In this document: piece after piece, positions 28,059 through 36,092 of the stretch | Position numbering within the stretch: the first letter of the stretch is position 1 | Layout of the letters: each line of letters starts with the position of its first letter | DNA from: Bradyrhizobium amphicarpaeae | GTDB lineage: Bacteria; Pseudomonadota; Alphaproteobacteria; Rhizobiales; Xanthobacteraceae | Direction: 5' to 3' | Length of the DNA: 64,000 nucleotides | NCBI RefSeq assembly: GCF_002266435.3 | Contig: NZ_CP029426.2 | Location: forward strand, 2,138,001-2,202,000 | Translations under genes and position numbers: made by a program | The notes under the pieces: model-generated | Seen by the model: the letters and a program-made list of their open reading frames with translations, nothing else | Told to the model about the DNA's origin: nothing | The model's database searches: none

Positions 28059-28083
28059 AACGTTCTCGCACTTGCGAAGTTCC
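28059..28083 (-). promoter_or_regulatory. Sigma-EcfG-type promoter of the glycosyltransferase
   Basis: On the minus strand, GGAAC (28083-28079), 16 bases, CGTT (28062-28059) matches the EcfG consensus perfectly. The -10 is 68 bp from the ATG. The site sits in an imperfect inverted repeat, so GGAAC also occurs on the plus strand (28057), but that has no CGTT partner at 16-17 bp. Confidence 0.72.
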
Positions 28084-28259
28084 TTCCCTGAACGTTACTT
28101 CTTTGCCACGGCACAGCGTGGTCGCGATGATGCCATCACCTCTTCTCACATCGTCCGCATCTGCATGTCGTGATCGTCTGGCCCGGAACCGAGGCGAACT
28201 GGTCGATGTTCAATCGACAAGTAACAAAATGAAGATCAACAGAACGGGGCGCTAGCCAC

Positions 28260-30023
28260 ATGGATCATCTTTCTGGATATGCGCGCAGGCCATTTGCCTT
28301 TGTCTTGCGCTATCTTCGGATGCGAATGGCGTCGCATCTGGTGATCCTGGCCGCTGTCGTTGCAGCGGTTGCCTGCTCCGTAGGCACCCAATATGGTGTC
28401 AAATCGCTGGTCGACGCCCTGTCCGCGGGGCCTTCGCAAGGCGGCGGTGTATGGCTGGCATTCATTCTGCTCATGTCGCTGATCGCTGCCGACAACTTTT
28501 TATGGCGGATCGCGAGCTGGACGGCGAGCTTCACCTTCGTTCGTGTCACGGGTGATTTACGGCGTGACATATTCCGTCATCTGACCGGACACGCACCGAG
28601 CTATTTCTCGGACCGCATGCCCGGCATGCTGACGAGCCGCATCACGGCGACGTCGAATGCCGTGTTCACGGTCGAAAACATGTTCGTCTGGAACGTGTTG
28701 CCGCCCTGCATCGCCACAATTGCAGCGATCGCATTGATTGGAACCGTCAGTCCCTACATGGCGCTCGGCTTGCTCGTCATCGCCGGTGGCATGGTGCTCG
28801 CGATGTTCCGTCTCGCCGCCGCGGGCAAGCCGTTGCATGACGACTTCGCCGACAAGGCCGCCGTGGTCGATGGCGAGATGATCGACGTCGTCAGCAACAT
28901 GCCCTTGGTGCGGGCCTTCTGCGGCATCGGCCACGAGCATGAGCGGTTCGACGCGACGGTGAACCGGGAGCTGACCGCGCGAAGCCGCAGCCTGCGTTAT
29001 CTCGAGAAGTTGCGGTTGCTCCATGCCGCCGTGACCGTGGTCTTGACGATCGCGTTGATGGCCTGGGCCGTCACGCTCTGGCAGAAGGGCGAGGCGACGA
29101 CCGGCGACGTCGTGCTGGTCTGTACACTCGGCATCTCCATTCTCAGCGCCACCCGCGATCTCGCGGTGGCGCTGGTGGACGTCACCCAGCACGTCGCGCG
29201 GCTGACAGAGGCGATTGCCACGCTGCTGGTGCCGCACGAGCTGCGCGATCATCCCGACGCCGAGCCGCTGGTGAAGAGCGGCGCGGCGATCGCGTTCAAC
29301 AACGTCACCTTCGGCTATCCCGGCGGCGACAAGATCTTCGAGCGTTTCAGCCTGCGGCTTCAGCCCGGCCAGCGTGTCGGCCTGGTCGGCCAGTCCGGCG
29401 GCGGCAAGTCCACGCTGTTCACGCTGCTGCAGCGCTTCTACGATACCGACGAGGGCAACATCACCATCGACGGCCAGGACATTTCGAAGGTCACGCAGCT
29501 CAGCCTGCGCGAGGCGATCTCGGTCGTGCCGCAGGACATTTCCCTGTTTCACCGTTCCATCCGCGAGAATATCCGCTATGGCCGGCCGAACGCCACCGAT
29601 GACGAGGTGCTGCGGGCCGCGATCGCGGCGCGTTGCGATTTCATCGATGGCCTGCCGGAGGGGCTCGACACCATGGTCGGCGACCGCGGGGTCAAGATGT
29701 CCGGCGGCCAGCGCCAGCGCATCGCGATCGCGCGCGCCTTCCTGAAGGATGCGCCGATCCTGCTGCTGGACGAGGCAACGGCGGCGCTCGACAGCGAATC
29801 CGAGGAGGCCATCCGCGAGGCGCTGTCGCGCCTGATGCGCGGCCGCACCGTGATCGCGATCGCGCACCGGCTGGCGACGCTGCGCAATTTCGATCGCGTG
29901 GTGGTGCTGAGAAATGGCAAGATCATCGAGGACGGCTCGCCCGAGCGTCTGATGCAAGGCCATGGGCCCTATCGTGAACTGGTCACGCAGGAAATGAGCC
30001 GGCTCGCACAGGCCGCAGCGTAA
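28260..30023 (+). CDS. ABC exporter, fused permease-ATPase
   Basis: This 587-residue half-transporter has an N-terminal six-helix permease (residues about 20-310) and a C-terminal ATPase. The Walker A is GQSGGGKST (residues about 378-386), the signature is KMSGGQRQR and Walker B ILLLDEATAALD. The permease has short loops, as in MsbA/lipid or glucan exporters; it probably works as a homodimer pumping a lipid, polysaccharide or peptide outward. It lies 58 bp upstream of a glycogen-debranching-type enzyme and divergent from a GT4 gene, suggesting a role with glycans. A weak EcfG-like element (GGAAC at 28185, N17, TGTT) lies upstream. Confidence 0.9.
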   Translation: MDHLSGYARRPFAFVLRYLRMRMASHLVILAAVVAAVACSVGTQYGVKSLVDALSAGPSQGGGVWLAFILLMSLIAADNFLWRIASWTASFTFVRVTGDLRRDIFRHLTGHAPSYFSDRMPGMLTSRITATSNAVFTVENMFVWNVLPPCIATIAAIALIGTVSPYMALGLLVIAGGMVLAMFRLAAAGKPLHDDFADKAAVVDGEMIDVVSNMPLVRAFCGIGHEHERFDATVNRELTARSRSLRYLEKLRLLHAAVTVVLTIALMAWAVTLWQKGEATTGDVVLVCTLGISILSATRDLAVALVDVTQHVARLTEAIATLLVPHELRDHPDAEPLVKSGAAIAFNNVTFGYPGGDKIFERFSLRLQPGQRVGLVGQSGGGKSTLFTLLQRFYDTDEGNITIDGQDISKVTQLSLREAISVVPQDISLFHRSIRENIRYGRPNATDDEVLRAAIAARCDFIDGLPEGLDTMVGDRGVKMSGGQRQRIAIARAFLKDAPILLLDEATAALDSESEEAIREALSRLMRGRTVIAIAHRLATLRNFDRVVVLRNGKIIEDGSPERLMQGHGPYRELVTQEMSRLAQAAA

Positions 30024-30081
30024 ACCTACAGTCGCGTTGTCGAGTCAGTCGCGTCTTGAACCAAGCGCAGGGGAGCAGCTC

Positions 30082-32286
30082 ATGTCGGCTGAAGCCGTAA
30101 CCCATCTCGTCTCCGTCACGCGAACCTCCGAGCAGGTCGCGGAGCAGCCTTTCTATATCCCGATGACCGGGCCGTCGGCCCGGCCGCGGCGATCCCTCAA
30201 GCACGACGACATGTTCATCGTGCTCGACAGCCATGGCGACATCGGCGCATCGGCCGGCGGGCCCGACGGCCTGTTCCACCATGACACCCGCTATCTGGCG
30301 CGGCTGGAGCTCGTGCTCGACGATCTCCAGCCGCTGCTGCTCGGCTCGAATCTGCGCGACGACAATTCGGCGCTGACGGTCGATCTCACCAATCCCGACA
30401 TCTACCGTCAGGGCCGCCTCGCCCTCCAGAAGGACTTGCTGCACATCGTGCGCACGATCTTCCTGTGGCGCGGCACGGCCTATCAGCGCATCGGGGTGCA
30501 GAACCATGGCGATGCGCGGGCCAGTTTCGAACTGACGCTGCTGTTCGACAACGACTTTGCCGATCTGTTCGAGGTCCGTGGCGAGCGCCGCCCGCGCCGC
30601 GGCACCGGCACGGGCAAACTGCTCGGTCCGACCGACGTACTATTCGAATATCGCGGCCTCGACGACACCGAGCGCACCACTGGACTGCATTTCGACCCGC
30701 GCCCGACGCGGCTGTCGGTGAATGCCGCGACCTGGCAGCTCGAGCTGGACCCGCATGAATCCAAATCCCTGTTCGTGGCCGTGTCCTGCAACCGTCCGCT
30801 CGCCGAGAAGCCCGCACGCTTCTTCCGCGGCCTGCTCGCCCATCGCCGCGAGATGCGCCAGTCCACAATGGGTGCCGCCAGCATCGAAACCTCGAACAAC
30901 ATCTTCAACGAGGTGCTGTGCCAGGCCATGGCCGATCTCAACATGCTGATGACGGAGACGCCGCAGGGGCGTTATCCCTATGCCGGCATTCCCTGGTATT
31001 CGACGACGTTCGGCCGCGACGGCCTGATCACCGCGCTGCAGATGCTGTGGGTCGATCCGCGCGTCGCCAAGGGCGTCCTGCGCCGGCTCGCGCATTTCCA
31101 GGCCAAGGCGGTCGATCCGCTCGCCGATGCCGCGCCCGGCAAGATCCTGCACGAGATGCGCGGCGGCGAGATGGCGGCGCTACGCGAGGTGCCGTTCGCA
31201 CAATATTACGGCAGCGTCGATTCGACCGCGCTGTTCGTGCTGCTCGCCGGAAGCTATTTCGAACGGACCGGCGACGAGAAGACCCTGATCGAGCTGTGGC
31301 CGGCGATCGAGGCGGCATTGGCCTGGATCGACGGTCCCGGCGATCCGGACCAGGACGGCTTCGTCGAATATCAGCGCGCGACCGAGAAGGGGCTCGCCAA
31401 CCAGGGCTGGAAGGATTCCTACGACGCGATCTTCCATGCCGACGGCAAGCTGGCCGAAGGATATATCGCGCTCGCGGAAGTCCAGGGTTATGTCTATGCC
31501 GCCAAGCAGCTCGCTGCGCGTTGCGCTCTGCGGCTCGGCAAGCCGGACCTCTCACGCAAGCTGGAGGCCGAAGCCAGGGCACTTGCCGAGCGGTTCGAGA
31601 AAGCGTTCTGGTGCGAGGAGCTCGGCACCTACGCGCTCGCACTCGACGGCAAAAAGCGGCCCTGCAAGGTGCGGACCTCGAACGCCGGCCAGGTGCTGTT
31701 CAGCGGCATGATCCGCGAAGACCGTGCCCGGCTCGTCGCCGCCGACCTGATGGGGCCGCATTTTTTCTCGGGCTGGGGCATCCGTACCGTCGCGCGGGGC
31801 GAAGTGCGATACAATCCGATGTCCTATCATGACGGGTCGATCTGGCCGCATGATAACGCGCTGATCGCGCTCGGCTTTGCGCGCTACGGTCTCAAGCATT
31901 CGGTCGCGCATGTCTTCAAGGGGCTGTTCGACGCCGCGACCTATATGGACCTGCGCCGGCTGCCCGAATTGTTCTGCGGCTTCCGGCGCGAGAAGCGCCG
32001 CGGCCCCACGCTCTATCCGGTCGCCTGCGCGCCGCAGGCCTGGGCCAGCGCGACGCCGTTCACGCTGCTGGAGGCGGCGCTCGGCATCGAGTTCGACGTG
32101 GCGCGCGGCGAGATTCGGCTACGCAACCCGCATCTGCCGGCGTTCCTCAACGAGGTGATCCTGCGCGATTTGCGCCTCGGCGAATCCAGCGTCGATCTTC
32201 GTGTCAGCCGCCACGGCGACGACGTGGCGCTGGAAGTCTTGCGCACGCGCGGCCGGATCCAGGTCTCGATCGTGCTGGCGCGCTAG
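30082..32286 (+). CDS. Amylo-alpha-1,6-glucosidase (glycogen debranching enzyme-type)
   Basis: This 734-residue protein has an N-terminal beta-sandwich domain (residues about 30-270; DMFIVLDSHGDIG, GLFHHDTRYLARLEL) of the bis-Gly-Glu glycogen debranching type. The C-terminal (alpha/alpha)6 barrel (about 290-734; PYAGIPWYSTTFGRDGLIT, GWKDSYDAIFHADG, HDGSIWPHDNALIA) is of the glucosidase family. The conserved Trp/Asp-rich active site suggests cleavage of alpha-1,6 or related glucosidic bonds. ATG 30082 follows GGGGAG; the frame opens at TTG 30037. It follows the ABC exporter by 58 bp and precedes a PRC-barrel gene by 20 bp, consistent with a shared transcript. Confidence 0.88.
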   Translation: MSAEAVTHLVSVTRTSEQVAEQPFYIPMTGPSARPRRSLKHDDMFIVLDSHGDIGASAGGPDGLFHHDTRYLARLELVLDDLQPLLLGSNLRDDNSALTVDLTNPDIYRQGRLALQKDLLHIVRTIFLWRGTAYQRIGVQNHGDARASFELTLLFDNDFADLFEVRGERRPRRGTGTGKLLGPTDVLFEYRGLDDTERTTGLHFDPRPTRLSVNAATWQLELDPHESKSLFVAVSCNRPLAEKPARFFRGLLAHRREMRQSTMGAASIETSNNIFNEVLCQAMADLNMLMTETPQGRYPYAGIPWYSTTFGRDGLITALQMLWVDPRVAKGVLRRLAHFQAKAVDPLADAAPGKILHEMRGGEMAALREVPFAQYYGSVDSTALFVLLAGSYFERTGDEKTLIELWPAIEAALAWIDGPGDPDQDGFVEYQRATEKGLANQGWKDSYDAIFHADGKLAEGYIALAEVQGYVYAAKQLAARCALRLGKPDLSRKLEAEARALAERFEKAFWCEELGTYALALDGKKRPCKVRTSNAGQVLFSGMIREDRARLVAADLMGPHFFSGWGIRTVARGEVRYNPMSYHDGSIWPHDNALIALGFARYGLKHSVAHVFKGLFDAATYMDLRRLPELFCGFRREKRRGPTLYPVACAPQAWASATPFTLLEAALGIEFDVARGEIRLRNPHLPAFLNEVILRDLRLGESSVDLRVSRHGDDVALEVLRTRGRIQVSIVLAR

Positions 32287-32306
32287 CGGCGCGCAAGGAG
32301 AGTGTC

Positions 32307-32825
32307 ATGCGTGCGATTGGAGCGTTGATCCTTGGCATCGCCATTGTCGCTAGTCTGGCGGTTGACACCGGACGCGCCGCGGACGAGCCGCCCGCGGGTG
32401 CGGGTGAGGCGAACGCGCAGGCGACTCTACCGCCGGCCTCGACCGTGCCCGTTACGCCGAAGGATGCCGCGCCGCCGCCATCGGTGACCATCATCGGCGC
32501 GAGTGAGGCCCACGGCGTGCTGGGCCGAGATGTGCGCAGCGCGGCCGGCGAGGACATGGGGCGGATCGTCGACGTCGTCGTCGATCGCAGTGGTCACGTC
32601 CGCGCCGCAGCCATCGATTTCGGCGGATTTCTCGGCGTCGGCAGCCGCAAGATCGTGGTGGACTGGAACGCATTGCGCTTCGGCAAGATTGCCAACAAGA
32701 AGGACAGCATCACGCTGGAATTGACCAAGGCGCAGGTCGCGGCCGCGCCGGAATACAAGGAAGACGCGCCGATCGTCGTGCTCGGCGCGTCCGGCAGCCT
32801 TCAACCGCTGCAAGCGATCCAGTGA
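32307..32825 (+). CDS. Exported PRC-barrel domain protein
   Basis: This 172-residue protein has a Sec signal peptide (residues 1-24), a Pro/Ala-rich linker, and a PRC-barrel domain at about 70-130 (VLGRDVRSAAGEDMGRIVDV). PRC-barrels occur in photosynthetic reaction centres, RimM and small envelope proteins; the function of this one is unknown. AAGGAG precedes the ATG. It lies 20 bp after the glucosidase gene and 23 bp before an MFS transporter gene, so it is in the same operon. Confidence 0.85.
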   Translation: MRAIGALILGIAIVASLAVDTGRAADEPPAGAGEANAQATLPPASTVPVTPKDAAPPPSVTIIGASEAHGVLGRDVRSAAGEDMGRIVDVVVDRSGHVRAAAIDFGGFLGVGSRKIVVDWNALRFGKIANKKDSITLELTKAQVAAAPEYKEDAPIVVLGASGSLQPLQAIQ

Positions 32826-32848
32826 GGTGCGGGGAGGGCTGACCGCCT

Positions 32849-34135
32849 GTGCTGTTGTTGAGGAAGCCGAACCATGCCGATCGCGACGGCTGTTCCGAGC
32901 CGGACAGCGTCGCCGCGCCGTCGGCCGCGCGCATTCCCGCGCCGTCGCGCCAGAGCCTGCGCGGCCTCGACTGGTTCATCTTCTTTCTCGCCGACGTCCA
33001 GACCGGATTCGGTCCCTTCATCGCGGTCTATCTGACGACCCAGAAATGGACCCAGGTCGAGATCGGCCTGGTGCTGTCGATCGGCGGTATCGTCGCGCTG
33101 ATCGGGCAGATGCCGGGCGGGGCGATCATCGATGCCGCGAAATCGGAGCGGCTGGTGGCAGGCCTTGCCATTGCGGCCATCGGCTGCTGTGCACTCGCTT
33201 ATGCCGCGATGCCGATCTTCCCGGTCGTGATGGCCGCGGCCACCTTGCATGCGGCGGCGAGCTGCGTGCTGGGGCCGGCGATTGCGGCGATCAGCCTTGG
33301 CCTGGTCGGGCCGTTCGCGATCGGCGAACGGCTCGGCCGCAACGCGCGATTTGCCTCGCTCGGGAGCGGCGTTGCCGCGGCGGTGATGGGCACCGTCGGC
33401 TATCTGCTGTCGAGCCGGGCGGTGTTTCTGGTCACCTTCCTGCTCGCGATTCCGACCCTGATCGCTCTCTCCCGCATCCGCGAGAACGAGGTCGACATCA
33501 GGCGCTGTCACGGCGAGATGCCGCGTGATGCCACGGAGCGCGGCGACACCAATATCTGGCACCTGATGCGGCAGCGCCCGCTGATCGTCTTCGCTCTCAG
33601 CGTGCTGCTGCTGCAGCTCGCCAACGCCTCGATGATGCCGCTGATCGCAAGCGCCGTGACGGCGCGGTCCGCCGAATGGGCGACGGTACTCGTCGCCTTT
33701 TGCATCGTCGTTCCGCAAGCGATCGTGGCGCTGCTGTCGCCGACGGTCGGGCGCAAGGCGCAGGCGTGGGGCCGGCGGCCGTTGCTGCTGATCGGATTCG
33801 GTGCGCTGATCGTTCGCGGCCTGCTGTTTGCGACCGTACGCGATCCGTACCTGCTGGTCGCGGTGCAGGTGTTCGACGGCATCACCGCGGCGGTGTTCGC
33901 GGTGATGATTCCGCTGATCGTGGCCGACGTCGCCTTCGGCAGCGGGCACTTCAACCTTGCGCAGGGCATCGTCGGCACCGCGACCGGCATCGGTGCATCG
34001 CTGAGCACCGCGCTCGGCGGCTATGTCAGCGACAAGTTCGGCAATGCCACGGCGTTCATCGGGCTTTCCGGCGTGGCCGCGACGGGACTTTTGCTGATCC
34101 TTGTCGTGATGCCGGAAACGCGGCGCACGGCATGA
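32849..34135 (+). CDS. MFS transporter
   Basis: This 428-residue protein has about 12 hydrophobic helices, starting with LDWFIFFLADVQTGFGPFIAVYL. The first 40 residues are hydrophilic and may not all be translated; an internal start is possible. Structural motifs (GPAIAAISLGLVG, VGTATGIGASLSTALGG) fit a drug/sugar-type facilitator. It ends the 28.3-34.1 kb gene set. A hairpin follows between it and the convergent fixK2. Confidence 0.85.
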   Translation: MLLLRKPNHADRDGCSEPDSVAAPSAARIPAPSRQSLRGLDWFIFFLADVQTGFGPFIAVYLTTQKWTQVEIGLVLSIGGIVALIGQMPGGAIIDAAKSERLVAGLAIAAIGCCALAYAAMPIFPVVMAAATLHAAASCVLGPAIAAISLGLVGPFAIGERLGRNARFASLGSGVAAAVMGTVGYLLSSRAVFLVTFLLAIPTLIALSRIRENEVDIRRCHGEMPRDATERGDTNIWHLMRQRPLIVFALSVLLLQLANASMMPLIASAVTARSAEWATVLVAFCIVVPQAIVALLSPTVGRKAQAWGRRPLLLIGFGALIVRGLLFATVRDPYLLVAVQVFDGITAAVFAVMIPLIVADVAFGSGHFNLAQGIVGTATGIGASLSTALGGYVSDKFGNATAFIGLSGVAATGLLLILVVMPETRRTA

Positions 34136-34155
34136 TTCGCGGCCCCAAGAAAAAT

Positions 34156-34182
34156 GGCCGGCCGAAACATGTTCGGCCGGCC
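34156..34182 (-). terminator. Rho-independent terminator of fixK2
   Basis: An 11-bp GGCCGGCCGAA / TTCGGCCGGCC stem with a 5-base loop is followed, on the minus strand, by CATTTTTCTT. It lies 31 bp after the fixK2 stop and may also limit the convergent MFS transcript. Confidence 0.75.
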
Positions 34183-34212
34183 AGGGGTAGGGAGCGGGAA
34201 GATTGACGAAGA

Positions 34213-34911
34213 TCAGGCGTCGAGATGCTGCAGGCGCTGGCGGTTGCGCAGCACGATCTGGCGGGCGCCGGAGAAGCCCAGAATGCCCTGGGCGTGAAGC
34301 TGCGACAGCGCGCGCGACACGGTTTCGAGGGTGAGGCCGAGATAGTCGCCGATATCGCGGCGGCACATCGGCAGCGCCATCATGCCGGCAACGGCAAGAC
34401 GGCGGTCCATTTCGAGCAGGAAGGTCGCAACGCGCTCCATCGCGGTCTTGCGGCCCAGGAGCAGCATGTGGTCCTCGGCATGGCGCAGCTCGCCGGCGGT
34501 CATCGCCCAGAGCTTGCGGGCGACCTGGACGTCGGTGCCTGCCGCCTTCTCAAGGCTGGCGCGCTTCACGAGGCGCACCGTAGTGTCGATGATGGCTTCG
34601 GCAGCAAGGCGGTGAGCGGGACCGGATTCGAGGCCGAACACGTCGCCGGGAAGATGGAAAGCGCCGATCTGGCGGCGGCCGTCGGACAGGAGCTTGTAGC
34701 TGCTCACTGCGCCTGACACGACCTGGTAGACATATTCGGCCGGCTCGTCCTCGCCATAGATCTCCTCGTCCTTGCGGTAAGAGAACTCGGTGGCGACGAG
34801 GCCGACATGGCCGGTGATGGCGCCGAACTGGTCGGTGACGGGATGGGCGGGGGCGATCTTGCCAACGATCTGGGTGTTGATCGCCTGGGTGTTGAGGGTC
34901 TGGGTGAGCAT
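34213..34911 (-). CDS. fixK2: FixK2-type Crp/Fnr transcriptional regulator
   Basis: This 232-residue Crp/Fnr protein has an N-terminal cyclic-nucleotide-binding-like beta-roll and a C-terminal helix-turn-helix (RRDIGDYLGLTLETVSRALSQL). It lacks the N-terminal Cys cluster of Fnr, so it does not sense oxygen with an Fe-S cluster. I place the start at the ATG 34911 because GGAG lies nine bases upstream, whereas the ATG at 34920 directly abuts GGAG. This gives 232 residues and Cys183 in LPMCRRD, exactly as in B. japonicum FixK2, where Cys183 is the redox-sensitive residue. It should activate fixNOQP, fixGHIS and other micro-oxic genes through TTGN8CAA boxes. It is transcribed from a FixJ-type promoter. 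Confidence 0.95.
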   Translation of the reverse strand: MLTQTLNTQAINTQIVGKIAPAHPVTDQFGAITGHVGLVATEFSYRKDEEIYGEDEPAEYVYQVVSGAVSSYKLLSDGRRQIGAFHLPGDVFGLESGPAHRLAAEAIIDTTVRLVKRASLEKAAGTDVQVARKLWAMTAGELRHAEDHMLLLGRKTAMERVATFLLEMDRRLAVAGMMALPMCRRDIGDYLGLTLETVSRALSQLHAQGILGFSGARQIVLRNRQRLQHLDA

Positions 34912-34960
34912 CTGCGCCATCTCCGTTGTGATGGCGCTTTGGTACGCGGTATCGGGGGCT

Positions 34961-35003
34961 TCGAAAATTTCGAGCGATATCTTAAGGGGGTCTACCTACG
35001 TAG
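34961..35003 (-). promoter_or_regulatory. fixK2 promoter region: FixJ-type site and palindrome
   Basis: At 34997-35003 lies TACGTAG within CTACCTACGTAG (34992-35003). This matches the core of FixJ-binding sites in rhizobial fixK promoters. A 13-base perfect palindrome TCGAAA-A-TTTCGA (34961-34973) lies between this site and the start. The region of 103 bp between fixK2 and the receiver gene must contain the fixK2 promoter. FixJ binding is inferred from the motif and neighbourhood. Confidence 0.6.
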
Positions 35004-35014
35004 AATCCCGTAGG

Positions 35015-35431
35015 TCACGCGCGGGGGCGGTCCTGGATGGCGTGGCGGATGCACTTGACCAGGTTTTCCTCGAGAAGCGGCTTCAAAACCACGTCTTTGA
35101 TGCCCGCCGTCGCAGCCCGGGTCGAGATGTTCTCGTCGGGATAGCCGGTGATCAGGACCACAGGCGCGTCGCGGTCGGATTTGCGCAATTGGCCGGCCAG
35201 CTCGATGCCATTGATGTCCGGCATCTTGTAGTCGATGACGTAACAATCCGGTCCAGGCGCGCCGTCGACATTGAGCAGCGCCGTGCCGCTCCTGAAGGTC
35301 CGCACGGCAAAGCCATCGGCCTCCAGCAGGAACCGCAGGGATCCCAGGACGGCGGCGTCATCATCGACCACAAACACGGTGAGTTGTGCGGGAGACGATG
35401 GCCGAGCAGGGGGTGAGCTGACCTCAATCAT
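35015..35431 (-). CDS. Single-domain response regulator (receiver only)
   Basis: This 138-residue protein contains one CheY-like receiver domain (residues about 17-135) and no output domain. The acidic pocket VVDDD and phospho-acceptor Asp in YVIDYKMPDI (Asp67) are present, as is the later Lys in VVLKPL. It lies between fixJ and fixK2, the same order as in Bradyrhizobium. It could compete with FixJ for phosphate from FixL, or act as a partner of another kinase; neither is shown here. The start is ATG 35431. Confidence 0.9.
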   Translation of the reverse strand: MIEVSSPPARPSSPAQLTVFVVDDDAAVLGSLRFLLEADGFAVRTFRSGTALLNVDGAPGPDCYVIDYKMPDINGIELAGQLRKSDRDAPVVLITGYPDENISTRAATAGIKDVVLKPLLEENLVKCIRHAIQDRPRA

Positions 35432-35474
35432 CGTGCCAAATTAGCGCTGCGCCCGGCAGGCACCTTGACCTGCC

Positions 35475-36092
35475 TCAATCGTTAAGCATCCCGGCGCGCA
35501 TCGCCAGCCGGACCAACTCCGAGAGGCTGTTGGCTTGCATCTTGGTCATGACATTGGCCCGGTAGACTTCGATGGTGCGCGGGCTGATGTCGTACTCGCG
35601 GGCGATCAGCTTGTTGGACAGGCCCGCAATCAGCCCTTCCATGACCTGGCGCTCCCTGGGACTCAAGGACGCGACGCGGGCGGCGATGTCCTGTGCGACG
35701 GCTTCGCTCCTGGCGGCGGGCTCGGCCTCGCGGATCGCCGATTCGATCATGGCGGTGAGACGGTCGTCATCAAAGGGCTTCTCCAGGAAATCGACTGCCC
35801 CGAGCTTCATCGCCTCGACGGCGAGCGGCACGTCGCCGTGACCGGTCATGATCAGGATCGGGAACGCGCTTTGCTGCGCCTTCATCCGCTTCAAGAGCTC
35901 GATCCCGTCGAGGCCGGGCATGCGCACGTCGGAAACGACGCAGCCGAACTCGAGGCCGGGCAGGGCATCGAGAAAGGCGAGCGCGTCGTCGAACAACGTG
36001 ACGCCGAAACCGGCGGAATCCAGCAGGAAATTGAGCGAATCGCGCATCGCCGCGTCGTCGTCGATGACGTAGACATGTCCCTTGGTGGTCAT
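35475..36092 (-). CDS. fixJ: FixJ two-component response regulator
   Basis: This 205-residue protein has an N-terminal receiver (residues about 5-120; acceptor Asp55 in VVSDVRMPG, KPFDDD loop). The C-terminal LuxR-type helix-turn-helix is at about 140-200 (LSPRERQVMEGLIAGLSNKLIAREYDISPRTIEVYR is the region; key residues RERQV and RTIEVYR). When phosphorylated by FixL under low oxygen it activates fixK2. The start overlaps the fixL stop by 4 nt, so the two are translationally coupled. Confidence 0.96.
   Translation of the reverse strand: MTTKGHVYVIDDDAAMRDSLNFLLDSAGFGVTLFDDALAFLDALPGLEFGCVVSDVRMPGLDGIELLKRMKAQQSAFPILIMTGHGDVPLAVEAMKLGAVDFLEKPFDDDRLTAMIESAIREAEPAARSEAVAQDIAARVASLSPRERQVMEGLIAGLSNKLIAREYDISPRTIEVYRANVMTKMQANSLSELVRLAMRAGMLND

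Noticed and set aside
28185..28210. Possible EcfG promoter (GGAAC-N17-TGTT) for the ABC exporter gene
   Set aside because: The -10 element has TGTT instead of CGTT, unlike the four perfect sites, so it is mentioned only in the gene entry.
27844..28255. Short plus-strand frames overlapping the 5' end of the GT4 gene
   Set aside because: They are shadows of the minus-strand gene and its promoter region, without ribosome binding sites.
34204..34217. TTGACGAAGATCAG, resembling a FixK box
   Set aside because: It lies at the fixK2 3' end, has a mismatch in the right half-site, and no gene starts at a suitable distance on either strand.
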